Part shown: positions 20,905-29,685 of the stretch, piece after piece | Layout: the number at the start of each line of letters is the position of its first letter | Position numbering within the stretch: position 1 is the first letter of the stretch | Source of the DNA: Pseudomonadota bacterium | GTDB taxonomy: Bacteria > Bdellovibrionota_C > UBA2361 > OMIW01 | DNA: 54,890 nt | Direction of reading: 5' to 3' | Assembly: GCA_900299205.1 (NCBI GenBank) | Contig: OMIW01000142.1 | Span: 1-54,890, forward strand | Translations under genes and position numbers: made by a program | The notes under the pieces: model-generated | What the model saw: only the letters and a program-made list of their open reading frames with translations | Told to the model about the DNA's origin: nothing | Database searches by the model: none

Positions 20905-21030
20905 GGTCTCCTATCCGTGTAAGACTGCGAGAGTCGCGTTTTTTTTAAAGGCCACACATCATGTGTGTACAACGATCCCGGGGCATCCGTTCAGGGACAG
21001 GCGGTAATCCATTCCCGCCACAGCCGACAA

Positions 21031-21046
21031 TGCAAAGGGCCTGCCA
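21031..21046 (-). promoter_or_regulatory. Sigma54-like -24/-12 promoter for flagellin
   Basis: Minus strand TGGCAGGCCCTTTGCA vs consensus TGGCAC-N5-TTGCA (one mismatch), in the gap upstream of the flagellin start (20904). Confidence 0.55.
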
Positions 21047-21077
21047 ACCTGATTTTTCCTGGCCGCTGAGGACGCTA

Positions 21078-22124
21078 TCACCGCGAGAGAGACTGGGAAC
21101 TGTCCTGTCCGTACCAAGCTGAGAATTCCTCCTCTCGCCGAAGCACCCTTTCCACGTATTGCTTCGTCGAGCGAGGGAGGAAATCACTAATATCTGAATA
21201 ATTTCCGGCCTCTCGGCCTAACTCCTTCGCTCTCATCTGGGCCCGAACTACTCTTCCCTCACCCGCATTAAACGCCGCTAACACAATCCGCTTCCGTGAG
21301 TCCCCTGATATGCCCGGGATTGTGGAAAGTCCCCGATCGAGCTGCGTCGGCTGGGAGAATATTTCGTTAAGGTGGGTCAGATAGCGAATCCCAAGGTTTA
21401 CGTTTTGACCGGGATCAAGGGGCGCATATCCTTCGGTGTCAGAGAACCGGGTAAGAATTTCCTTCCCCGTGGAATCAAGAAACTGAAAAAGACCTTTTGT
21501 CTCATGACCATCTTGGCTAATACTGCCGCTTTTGAAGGAGGACTCTGTTGAAACGACAGCTAAAGCTAAAGGGACAGGTACGTCAGCCTTTTGCTCCTCC
21601 TTGGCGGCAACTATAAGCCTCTTTACCTCAGCTATCCGTTCGGGATGCGAAAGTTTATCGAATTGATAGGACGAGTCGTACCGTTTTATTGACACGATTG
21701 AGGGTGTCGGAATGGCCGGAATCGATTCTTTGACGCTACCCGGAAGAATAGGTTGCAAACTGACATCTGAAAGGTTTGGGGTAGGAGGAGTTAAATGTAA
21801 AAGATTAACGGAAAGTCTTCCCATCATCTCATCGGGAGATGTTTCAGAGGCGGTCAATGAATGCTGACTCGATTCGGTTCGCGAGCCTATCTCCTCCGAG
21901 GGATAGGTAGACCTTTTTTCATCTTTGATCTGTTGGGGAATCGATTCAATGAGATCAGCATGTTGGGTTCGTTTTCCGGAATCTGTTAAGGAGCTGCGCT
22001 CACCCAGAATTCGAGCGAAAGAGGGCGGTTTAGTAGATGAAGTATCTTCGGTATCTTCAGTAAGCGGCTCATACTGAAGGCCCTTCTGAATACTTCGGAA
22101 GCTTCCGAGGAAATCAATTCTCAT
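21078..22124 (-). CDS. Lytic transglycosylase (SLT-type domain at C-terminus) with long low-complexity N-terminal region
   Basis: ALAVVSTESSFKSGSISQDGHETKGLFQFLDSTGKEIL...NVNLGIRYLTHL...VLAAFNAGEGRV. Start chosen at ATG 22122-22124, avoiding repA overlap. Confidence 0.75.
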   Translation of the reverse strand: MRIDFLGSFRSIQKGLQYEPLTEDTEDTSSTKPPSFARILGERSSLTDSGKRTQHADLIESIPQQIKDEKRSTYPSEEIGSRTESSQHSLTASETSPDEMMGRLSVNLLHLTPPTPNLSDVSLQPILPGSVKESIPAIPTPSIVSIKRYDSSYQFDKLSHPERIAEVKRLIVAAKEEQKADVPVPLALAVVSTESSFKSGSISQDGHETKGLFQFLDSTGKEILTRFSDTEGYAPLDPGQNVNLGIRYLTHLNEIFSQPTQLDRGLSTIPGISGDSRKRIVLAAFNAGEGRVVRAQMRAKELGREAGNYSDISDFLPRSTKQYVERVLRREEEFSAWYGQDSSQSLSR

Positions 22125-22206
22125 TCGTTCTGCGCACGAAAAGCTGGGAAACCAGAATCCACTCGATTCAGTTCCTCGGCAAATCTCATGCCAAAAGGAT
22201 GTGAGA

Positions 22207-23520
22207 CTAGGAAATACCCTCTTTCTGCATACGCTCAAGTACGGCGTGCTCGAGAACTTTTTGATAGTTATGTTCTGAGAGATGTGGCCTGATCTTGGCA
22301 AGGGATGCAGTAACCTCACGCTCAATATCCAGCCTCGTCCTGCGTGATATTGGTGCCGCAGAAACGAGCTTCGGCATGCGCTTTGGAATCGAGAATGTTT
22401 GATAATTCTCAACAGCTCTGTATAAGAAACCAACTGGACTTCGATTCACCAAATGGCTGCCAGAAGATACGAGAGCATCGTAGTAAGCGATAATTTGTTC
22501 AATTCGGGAGACAGAATCCGGAGATTTGCCCTCCAGTAATTTGATGGCTTGGCGCTCCTTTAAACCACGAGCAACCAGGGACATCACAACCTTTTTTGTA
22601 TCAATTTTTTTGGCTTCCAGCACCCTTGATCGCGTGAGCTTTAGATTCTCAGAGAGCTGAGGCTCCTTTCTGGGCGCTTCCTGAGAAATTACACGGGTGC
22701 CTCGCTTTGCAATCACCGTCAACCGTGTGTCAGCTCCCCTACCCGAATAGGAAAATTGCTCGATGAATCCTTGTTCGCACAGCTCGGTCAAGGCTGGATC
22801 AAGTTGTTGTCGTAATGAGCTGGCAAATCGATAATTTCGAGATATACCCAGCTTTTCATGTGATAAGGTGAAAAGGTTAATTTCAAGACACGTTCGGTAC
22901 CAGAAGTGTTTATCCAGGAATCGATATAGACGCTTCGAAACAGCGGAGCGTAGGGAGAGGTAGAAGTCGAGGTCCAGTTTTTTGATAAACCCGACCTGGA
23001 AAGATTTGAAAATTGTTTCACTCCAGGTGAAGTAGCTCGATTTTAGATCGGCATCGCGAGAGGTATTTATCTCATATGCGTCTATCAGTCCGAAGACCTT
23101 AGTGCTGTGACATTTCGCATCATTGTCAAAAAAAGCATTGGTAGCTTTGATCCTAAGACCCGCCAATCGGTCGAGCGCTTTCTGAAGACGGCTATAGCTT
23201 CGTCCCTCCGTACTCCACCGAAGAGTTCGTAGAAGCTCATACCTCGTAAAGTGCACTTTACGAGTTTGAATTCCATCATCGACGGTCAGTTTGAGAAGAC
23301 CGAGCAAAACTTCGTCGTCCGAGGATGTTGGGAGTCCAAATTTGTCTGCACCCGTGATGAGCCATTTCCGTTCGATGAGATCTCCGTTCTTTGTTCTTAT
23401 GGAATCGTTGAATTCGAGAGTCTTCAGGTTTGGGTTAGCTCGTGTTGAGAGAACCGTAAGCGGAAACTCAGCGAGATTCATTTCATCTCGGGATACGATC
23501 CGGCGCGGTAGTTCGTCCAT
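22207..23520 (-). CDS. Plasmid-type replication initiator protein A (RepA/RPA family)
   Basis: LPRRIVSRDEMNLAEFPLTVLSTRANPNLKTLEFND...HFTRYELLRTLRWSTEGRSYSRLQKALDRLAGLRIKATNAF...SETIFKSFQVGFIKKLDLDFYLSLRSAVSKRLYRFLDKHFWYR: winged-helix initiator pattern; tandem 22-bp repeats immediately upstream. Confidence 0.85.
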   Translation of the reverse strand: MDELPRRIVSRDEMNLAEFPLTVLSTRANPNLKTLEFNDSIRTKNGDLIERKWLITGADKFGLPTSSDDEVLLGLLKLTVDDGIQTRKVHFTRYELLRTLRWSTEGRSYSRLQKALDRLAGLRIKATNAFFDNDAKCHSTKVFGLIDAYEINTSRDADLKSSYFTWSETIFKSFQVGFIKKLDLDFYLSLRSAVSKRLYRFLDKHFWYRTCLEINLFTLSHEKLGISRNYRFASSLRQQLDPALTELCEQGFIEQFSYSGRGADTRLTVIAKRGTRVISQEAPRKEPQLSENLKLTRSRVLEAKKIDTKKVVMSLVARGLKERQAIKLLEGKSPDSVSRIEQIIAYYDALVSSGSHLVNRSPVGFLYRAVENYQTFSIPKRMPKLVSAAPISRRTRLDIEREVTASLAKIRPHLSEHNYQKVLEHAVLERMQKEGIS

Positions 23521-23681
23521 GGTGATTCAGAAGAAGAATAACCCAAATAATCGGGGAGGGACTTCCCTTGCAGAGTACTGACTTTTAGTAAGTTAAACAA
23601 TCAAGATTTTTCTTTACTAATTATGTTGTGAGCGGATAAATAGATTAAGGAATACAGGTAGTTAGGTGAGTATATTTACTT

Positions 23682-23814
23682 GAGATCACGAGAAAAAATC
23701 TTTCAATTCACGAGGGTCTTTACGGAGGTGCACGATAGGATTTTTTTCGATTCACGAAGGTTCTTTTTCCGATACCCGAGATGATTTTTTTCGAATTCAC
23801 GACCCTTAGCTGAA
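23682..23814. repeat. Six tandem ~22-bp iterons (candidate replication origin)
   Basis: Units at 23682, 23704, 23726, 23748, 23770, 23793: gagatcacga.., caattcacga.., aggtgcacga.., cgattcacga.., cgatacccga.., gaattcacga..; each core followed by a 12-13-nt spacer, T-rich in most units. Confidence 0.85.
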
Positions 23815-23930
23815 AGGCTCGTGTAAGGAAATAATTCGTTTGGGACATAGAAACCGCCATTTGGGGACAGGATTTATAGGGAAGCACGATATTCAACGTG
23901 TACTGACATAAGAAAGGGGAAGGAAGGGTA

Positions 23931-24094
23931 TCGTGAATTGATAAAAAGTCGTATAAGAAGCCGCTCGAACAAATTGTTGATGGGCCGTGCTCACGAACAT
24001 TCATTCTCTGAAGTTTTATTCGTGATTGAGTTTCTGTGAGCTAAGGAAAGAAGCAGCGGTGTTTAGGTAGTCTCATTATTATATCAATTCACGG
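23931..24094. promoter_or_regulatory. Dispersed iteron-core copies upstream of parA (two inverted, one direct)
   Basis: tcgtgaattg 23931-23940 (inverse of caattcacga), tcgtgattga 24020-24029, caattcacgg 24085-24094 just before the parA ATG at 24102. Confidence 0.55.
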
Positions 24095-24101
24095 TAGGTG
24101 T

Positions 24102-24896
24102 ATGGCGCTCATACTGGGGGTAGTTAATCAGAAGGGAGGGGTCGGAAAGACCACCACGAGTGTTAACTTGGGTGCAGCTTTGGCTGCGCAGCGAAAGAGA
24201 GTTCTTCTCGTTGATATCGATGCACAGGCAAATGCCTCGACTCACTTGGGGATTGCAACGGGGGATGAGGAAGAGACGGCCGAGAGTGGCTTAGAGAGGC
24301 AAGTTCCAGATTTTACGAGCTATGACCTTCTTAAGGGAACAAAAAATGTTCATGAAGTAGCAATAAAAAGGTCTGAAAATCTGGAAATTGTCCCCTCGAG
24401 TCTTCTTCTGAGCGCTGCGGACCTGGAGTTGGGAGGGGTGGTTGGCAGGGAACTTCTTCTAAAGAGGGCGCTGAGCAAGGTTACGGGTGATTATGATGTG
24501 ATCATAATCGACTGTCCACCCGCATTGGGGTTGCTCTCTCTCAATGCCCTAGCTGCTGTTCAGAAAGTTATAGTCCCCGTTCAGAGCGAGTATTTGGCTC
24601 TGCACGGGGTGCGTCAGCTTCTTGATACTATCGATCAAGTTCGTGCGATTTATAATCCAGATCTTGTCGTTGGAGGAGTTCTCATCTGTCTTCATGATTC
24701 GCGGAGAAGACTCGCCCGAGCGGTTGCGGAAACAATCCATTCTTACTTCGGGGATCTTGTTTTCAAGACGGTTATTCGTACTAACGTGGCCCTCGCAGAG
24801 GCACCTGCGCACGGAAAAACTATCTTTGAGTATGCGGAGAAATCCTCGGGAGCCGAAGATTACGCGTCACTGGCGATGGAGGTGATGAATGAGTAA
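24102..24896 (+). CDS. parA: Chromosome partitioning ATPase ParA/Soj
   Basis: VNQKGGVGKTTTSVNLGAALA, VLLVDIDAQANASTHLG, IIDCPPALGLLSLNAL; no N-terminal HTH (chromosomal-type). Confidence 0.95.
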   Translation: MALILGVVNQKGGVGKTTTSVNLGAALAAQRKRVLLVDIDAQANASTHLGIATGDEEETAESGLERQVPDFTSYDLLKGTKNVHEVAIKRSENLEIVPSSLLLSAADLELGGVVGRELLLKRALSKVTGDYDVIIIDCPPALGLLSLNALAAVQKVIVPVQSEYLALHGVRQLLDTIDQVRAIYNPDLVVGGVLICLHDSRRRLARAVAETIHSYFGDLVFKTVIRTNVALAEAPAHGKTIFEYAEKSSGAEDYASLAMEVMNE

Positions 24897-25803
24897 GCGA
24901 AAATTGATATTGGCAAATAACCCACTTCTGAGTGGTCCGGCGCTTCGAGACAGGCACGATTCAAATGCGGCTCCTCAGTTGACGCCATCTCAGCAGGGAC
25001 CCTTTCGAGAAATTCCGATTGAATTGATCGATCCCGATCCCGAACAGCCTCGAAGTGTTTTCGATGAGGATCAATTGGAGGAGTTGACGCAGTCAATTCA
25101 ACGCTATGGCGTTTTGAGTCCTCTCCTTGTCCGTCCGAGTAGAATTGCTGGTCGATACCTTGTTGTCGCTGGAGAACGCCGACTTCGGGCTTCGACACAA
25201 GCGGGACTCGCTAGTGTACCGGCGATTATTGACAGGAGTTTAGATGGTGATAAAGAGCGGACACTCGCCATTCAGCTTGTTGAGAATCTGCAAAGAGCCG
25301 ATCTTTCCCCCTTGGAGCGAGCCCAGGCGATGGGGATGCTGAGAGATTCATTCGGACTGTCGATTCGAGATATTGCGGAGCGGCTGGGAGTCTCGAAAAG
25401 CCTGGTCCATCGAAGTCTCGATCTTTTAGCGCTCCCCCCTGACTTAATCGTTGCGCTGCAAAATGGGGCATCTGAGTCGAAGATTCTTCTGCTGTCAAAG
25501 ATTGATGACGAGGATTTACGGGCGACGTACCTTCGGGAGATCGAGGAGATTACTCGAAGTGACATTGAGGCTCACCTAAAAGGCCGGTCGGCGCGAACTA
25601 CGACACCGGAGACTCGAGACTCGAAGGATGAGGTAATTGACCCGGAAGATCGTCGAATAGCCGATGAGATCCAACGGGCGGTTGGAGTACGAGTTCGACT
25701 TCAGAGAGAAGGTCGAAATAGCAATCGGGGGCGCCTCGTCCTTGAGTTCTATTCGGAGGACGATCTTCAGGAGATATTCCGGAAGTTAGTGAATGACAAC
25801 TAA
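24889..25803 (+). CDS. parB: ParB/Spo0J partition protein
   Basis: REIPIELIDPDPEQPRSVFDEDQLEELTQSIQRYGVLSPLLV, VVAGERRLRAS, HTH DIAERLGVSKSLVHRSLDLLALP. Overlaps parA by 8 bp. Confidence 0.95.
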   Translation: MSKRKLILANNPLLSGPALRDRHDSNAAPQLTPSQQGPFREIPIELIDPDPEQPRSVFDEDQLEELTQSIQRYGVLSPLLVRPSRIAGRYLVVAGERRLRASTQAGLASVPAIIDRSLDGDKERTLAIQLVENLQRADLSPLERAQAMGMLRDSFGLSIRDIAERLGVSKSLVHRSLDLLALPPDLIVALQNGASESKILLLSKIDDEDLRATYLREIEEITRSDIEAHLKGRSARTTTPETRDSKDEVIDPEDRRIADEIQRAVGVRVRLQREGRNSNRGRLVLEFYSEDDLQEIFRKLVNDN

Positions 25804-25813
25804 GAGGGTTGGC

Positions 25814-25850
25814 GACCTCGAAGTGTCCCACGGTGGGACGCTTCGAGGTC
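25814..25850. promoter_or_regulatory. Composite palindrome: 10-bp outer arms around GTCCCAC-G-GTGGGAC (parS-like candidate and/or parB terminator stem)
   Basis: gacctcgaag t gtcccacggtgggac g cttcgaggtc, directly after the parB stop. Confidence 0.6.
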
Positions 25851-25917
25851 TTAAGTTAAGATCTCATTCTCACACGAAAGGTGATCGTGAGATGATATAA
25901 GCAGCTCGGGAAATACC

Positions 25918-25932
25918 GTCCCACGGTGGGAC
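25918..25932. promoter_or_regulatory. Second identical palindrome GTCCCACGGTGGGAC (parS-like candidate)
   Basis: Exact copy of the 15-bp core at 25825-25839, 93 bp away. Confidence 0.5.
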
Positions 25933-26255
25933 AATATAAGAATTTTAGGCCCGAGGGGGCCTCTCGGGGAGAAACTTTTGCCTGAGAGGTAGTGAGGGTG
26001 CGAGATGAACGTGTTTTGATAGAAGCCGAAAAAAGGAAACTCCCAATAAAGGCTCTGTCGGGAAACGAAAGAATAGTCGAGGGCTGGGAGTGAATGGCGC
26101 CCTCCTCGAGGGTCAAGTTAGGACCCGAGGATTGCCAATGATTCGAAAGGGTGCGATCAATCACCGGTCAAATTTCAGAGGCTTGTCCGATTATCTCCGG
26201 GTAGGCAACGGGTTCTCCGTTAATCGGTTGTAGTGGGCTAAAAAAGGATTTCGGT

Positions 26256-27056
26256 ATGATAGGAGCCGTCAGTTCAAGGGTTCAATTTGATAATTGGTTT
26301 AAGGGGGTTTTCGAGCAGCGTTGGGGGTCTAGTGTGTTGGGGGATGTGGTTGGTTACGCCTTATTTCCGGGCGGGAAAAGACTTCGCGCTCTTCTTTCTG
26401 TTGCGGTTTGCGAAGATCTGGGCGGGGATTCTGGAGATGCGATGTGGGGTGCTGCGGCGATTGAGTGTCTCCATATCGCCTCATTGATTCATGATGATCT
26501 TCCATGTCTGGATAATGATGTGCTGAGGAGAGGCCAGCCCACGTGTCATGTGCAGTTTAGTGAGTCGGCCGCTTTACTCGCAGGGGACGCTCTCATAAGT
26601 TGGGCCTTTGAGCTGGGACTGGCGAGCCCGACGGGGTCTGAAGCTATCTGTCGGATTCTGTCTGTCGCGTTCTCGGCCCTTTGTCGTGGACAATACCTTG
26701 AAGTTGCCCAAGACAAGTTGAGGGAACTCGACTCCACCAGGGCGGTATCGAGCGACGAGGTCGCAAAATTGAAGACGGGAGCGTTATTTGCCGGCTCGTT
26801 ACAAGTTGGGGCAATTGCATCAGGAATAGACGAGGGGGCTTTGTTGGCAATGCTCGGCAATCTTGGGGAAGGGTTTGGAGTTCTTTTTCAAGCAAAGGAT
26901 GACCGTGACGATGGAGACAGACTCCTTGTGTCGGAAGTTTGCCGTTCGAGCCCTCGAAACGAACTAGACGGGCTATTTACGTCAGCTCACGACATCTCAG
27001 TTCGGAACTTCAAAAGTACCTATCGGGTAATGATGAAAGCACTGGATTTGAGCTGA
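26256..27056 (+). CDS. Polyprenyl synthetase (geranyl/farnesyl diphosphate synthase family)
   Basis: FPGGKRLRALLSVA, SLIHDDLPCLDNDVLRRGQPTCH (first Asp-rich motif), GVLFQAKDDRDD (second). Confidence 0.88.
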   Translation: MIGAVSSRVQFDNWFKGVFEQRWGSSVLGDVVGYALFPGGKRLRALLSVAVCEDLGGDSGDAMWGAAAIECLHIASLIHDDLPCLDNDVLRRGQPTCHVQFSESAALLAGDALISWAFELGLASPTGSEAICRILSVAFSALCRGQYLEVAQDKLRELDSTRAVSSDEVAKLKTGALFAGSLQVGAIASGIDEGALLAMLGNLGEGFGVLFQAKDDRDDGDRLLVSEVCRSSPRNELDGLFTSAHDISVRNFKSTYRVMMKALDLS

Positions 27057-27157
27057 TTGACGAATTTGTCGTGCAATCGGGTAAGTGTGAGGAAGAAGTG
27101 CGAGAGAAGGTCGATTTTGAGGGGGCAATTACCTCGAGATCTCGCGAGCTAGCCATT

Positions 27158-27988
27158 ATGAAGGAGCAGCCGATGGATGTGGGCAAAATAAAAGGGACTC
27201 TGAGCGAGGAGGATGTACTCTATGTTCATGAATTGTTGGAGACGACAGGACGTGAACTATTGAAGTGGAGAGCCCGTTTATCGTCGAGCGGATCCATCGA
27301 GCGCTCTGGTTTGGAGGTTTCGGAAAAAGATGATGGTTCTCTGATTTCTGCGGCTGACTTTGCAGCACAAAAGATGATTTTCGAAGCAATACGGGCGAGA
27401 TTTCCCGGACAGGGCATACTCTCAGAGGAGGGGGTACTTGGTGTACGGGGGCTGGGGGAGCAAAGCTGGATTCTCGACCCTCTTGATGGAACGAGGGAAT
27501 TTCTCTCGGGAACTCCCGATTTTGCAATCCAGCTCGCACATTGTACTGCGGCGGGTGTATCTGCTGGTTGGGTTTACTTTCCAGCCCTCAGAAAGATGAT
27601 TTCCGCAACAGAAGGTGTTCAATCAAAGATTAATGATCGGTTCTGTCAGGTTGTGAATCAAGATAGTCTTGAACCTGATAGAGTTCTCGTTCGGGGGATT
27701 GAGTATCGAGATCCTCGGGCGAAGCATCCCATAATTGACACACAGGTGGCCCTTCGGCGACTCCTCGTCGGAGAGCTGGATGTCGTCATCATACGCCTCG
27801 GACGCCTCGGAGTCTGGGATGTGGCCGGTTGGAGCATCATTATTGAGAATGCGGGCGGAGTTGTGTGCGGAGTTTCGGGAACTATCGTCAGGTTGGACGC
27901 GAACACTCCTCCGGGAACCACGATTGTGTTTGCCGTCCCCGGATTGCGAGATGAAGCGCTTAAAATCGCCAACTCATTGGGCGACTAG
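27158..27988 (+). CDS. Inositol monophosphatase-fold phosphatase, CysQ-like 3'(2'),5'-bisphosphate nucleotidase
   Basis: LISAADFAAQKMI, ILSEEGV, WILDPLDGTREFLSGTPDFAIQL, WDVAGWSIIIENAGG. Start taken at ATG 27158 within ORF 26939-27988. Confidence 0.8.
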   Translation: MKEQPMDVGKIKGTLSEEDVLYVHELLETTGRELLKWRARLSSSGSIERSGLEVSEKDDGSLISAADFAAQKMIFEAIRARFPGQGILSEEGVLGVRGLGEQSWILDPLDGTREFLSGTPDFAIQLAHCTAAGVSAGWVYFPALRKMISATEGVQSKINDRFCQVVNQDSLEPDRVLVRGIEYRDPRAKHPIIDTQVALRRLLVGELDVVIIRLGRLGVWDVAGWSIIIENAGGVVCGVSGTIVRLDANTPPGTTIVFAVPGLRDEALKIANSLGD

Positions 27989-28171
27989 ATGTAAGTGTCT
28001 GTTTATATTGATTAATATGGCGTTTGGCGTAAAGTTTTCTTCCTACTCTGAATACCGAGATTAAATGAAGGTGATTTAATGATAACCTTCAGGTGTTGGC
28101 GTTGTTGGTAAAAACCGTGAACAAGGCGGCCCAGAGATGTGTCGTTAGTTGTTTGCCTCAGGAAAGACATA

Positions 28172-28852
28172 ATGAACGGCATGTTCGGACCTCCGTGTTG
28201 TTCTCGCCCCTTCCGTTTATCTCGGAGGTTATTCGCTCAAGCGTTATTTGGGGTGATTTCCGTTTTCTTTGGACAAGCGCCGAGTTCCGCAGGACCGATT
28301 TATGTGTTTCGAGAGCCTGATGGAAGCATTAAATTCACCGATCGAAAGCCACCCGTTGGAGTGAAAGCGAGAATTTTCGAGCAATCCAAGCCGCATTTCA
28401 GTCTCTATCACTTTACTCGTCCCATCGTCTCCTCTCGAGTCACATTTAAAAAAGCCCAGAGATACGGTCCGTTTATTGACAAGCTGGCCCGGGAGTTTTC
28501 AGTTGATGCTAATCTCGTTAAGGCGGTAATTCACGCAGAATCGGGGTTCAATCATCTTGCAGTTTCGCCCAAAGGTGCCCGGGGCCTTATGCAGCTCATG
28601 CCGGATACGGCGCGGTTAGTGGGCGTCCGTAATGTGTTTGTGGCGGAGGATAACTTGAAGGGAGGAGTCCGTTACCTCGCGATGTTGGTCAACAAGTACT
28701 CCAATATTCAACACGCTCTCGCGGCTTATAATGCTGGTCCGGGAGCAGTTGACCAATATGGTGGTGTGCCGCCTTATGCCGAGACAAAAACTTACATTTC
28801 GCGCGTACTTGCCTTGCGCGATCGTTATCGACAAGGAGCGGATAAGGGATAG
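28172..28852 (+). CDS. Lytic transglycosylase (SLT domain) with N-terminal DUF4124-like segment
   Basis: GPIYVFREPDGSIKFTDRKPPVG; LVKAVIHAESGFNHLAVSPKGARGLMQLMPDTARLVGV; ALAAYNAGPGAVDQYGGVPPYAETKTYI. Confidence 0.92.
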   Translation: MNGMFGPPCCSRPFRLSRRLFAQALFGVISVFFGQAPSSAGPIYVFREPDGSIKFTDRKPPVGVKARIFEQSKPHFSLYHFTRPIVSSRVTFKKAQRYGPFIDKLAREFSVDANLVKAVIHAESGFNHLAVSPKGARGLMQLMPDTARLVGVRNVFVAEDNLKGGVRYLAMLVNKYSNIQHALAAYNAGPGAVDQYGGVPPYAETKTYISRVLALRDRYRQGADKG

Positions 28853-29040
28853 TGGTTTGTCCTGTGCCGTGGACTTATTGTGTGATGCGAAGTAGTCTAT
28901 GAGTGAGCCGAACGCCAACCCGTAAGAGTTGCTAGGGGGCTACAGAGAGAATAGACAAGGATTGTCCAACGGTAAAAAGTCGGGCTGAATTCTCGTGAAT
29001 AAATTGAACTCCGTAATGTTAGCTCTTGGTTGACTTCTAT

Positions 29041-29685
29041 ATGGATTCCCCGCGGGTGCACGGCGTTCTTGCAAACTTACCGAACTGGCTAACCGTAGCT
29101 CGATTGCTCGCTACTCCCCTCCTTGTCTTCCTGTTGCATGATCCATCTCCGTGGATGGTCTTAGCATCGGTTGTCATTTTCATCGCTGCGGCGGTTACCG
29201 ACCTTCTTGATGGTTACATTGCTCGTCGGTGGCGAGTGGTATCTGACTTTGGATCTCTCATTGATCCCCTCGCCGACAAGTTGCTGGTGATGACAGCACT
29301 CATCATGCTCGTTGCCCTTCGGGACGATGTGACGGGTGGGAGCTGGGCTCCCGCATGGATGGTGGTGGTGATTCTGGCGCGAGAAATTTGGGTAACAGGC
29401 CTACGAGGGATCGCAGCGGCGGATGGAATTATTCTGGCTGCCGATACCCTCGGCAAATGGAAGAGTTTGCTCCAGATGATCGCAATACCCCTTCTCCTCC
29501 TTCATGACCTTACTGTGACCATGAAGGAATTGGTAATCACGGGGAGGTTCTTGGGAATTTTACTCCTGGCGCTTTCTCTTGTGCTCTCCCTTTGGTCGGG
29601 CATTGCATATTCTGTGGAGGTATTTGCCCGACGGGGATCCCGGCGTGTGGGTCCTGGCCATAAGGGCAGCCTTGGCGACGGGTGA
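29041..29685 (+). CDS. pgsA: CDP-alcohol phosphatidyltransferase, PgsA-like
   Basis: LPNWLTVARLLATPLLVFLL; DLLDGYIARRWRVVSDFGSLIDPLADKLL (D-x2-DG-x2-AR-x8-G-x3-D-x3-D). Confidence 0.9.
   Translation: MDSPRVHGVLANLPNWLTVARLLATPLLVFLLHDPSPWMVLASVVIFIAAAVTDLLDGYIARRWRVVSDFGSLIDPLADKLLVMTALIMLVALRDDVTGGSWAPAWMVVVILAREIWVTGLRGIAAADGIILAADTLGKWKSLLQMIAIPLLLLHDLTVTMKELVITGRFLGILLLALSLVLSLWSGIAYSVEVFARRGSRRVGPGHKGSLGDG

Noticed and set aside
21078-22433. Upstream start at 22433 for the lytic transglycosylase
   Set aside because: Would overlap repA by over 200 bp in another frame; ATG at 22124 is more plausible.
23682-23814. CRISPR array interpretation of the 22-bp periodic repeats
   Set aside because: Repeats are too short, lack unique long spacers, no cas genes; the layout fits iterons.
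25825-25932. Calling the GTCCCACGGTGGGAC palindromes canonical parS
   Set aside because: They differ from TGTTTCACGTGAAACA at several positions and have an odd-length centre; kept only as candidates.
26939-27157. N-terminal extension of the CysQ-like ORF
   Set aside because: Overlaps the 3' end of the polyprenyl synthase gene and lacks family similarity; ATG 27158 preferred.
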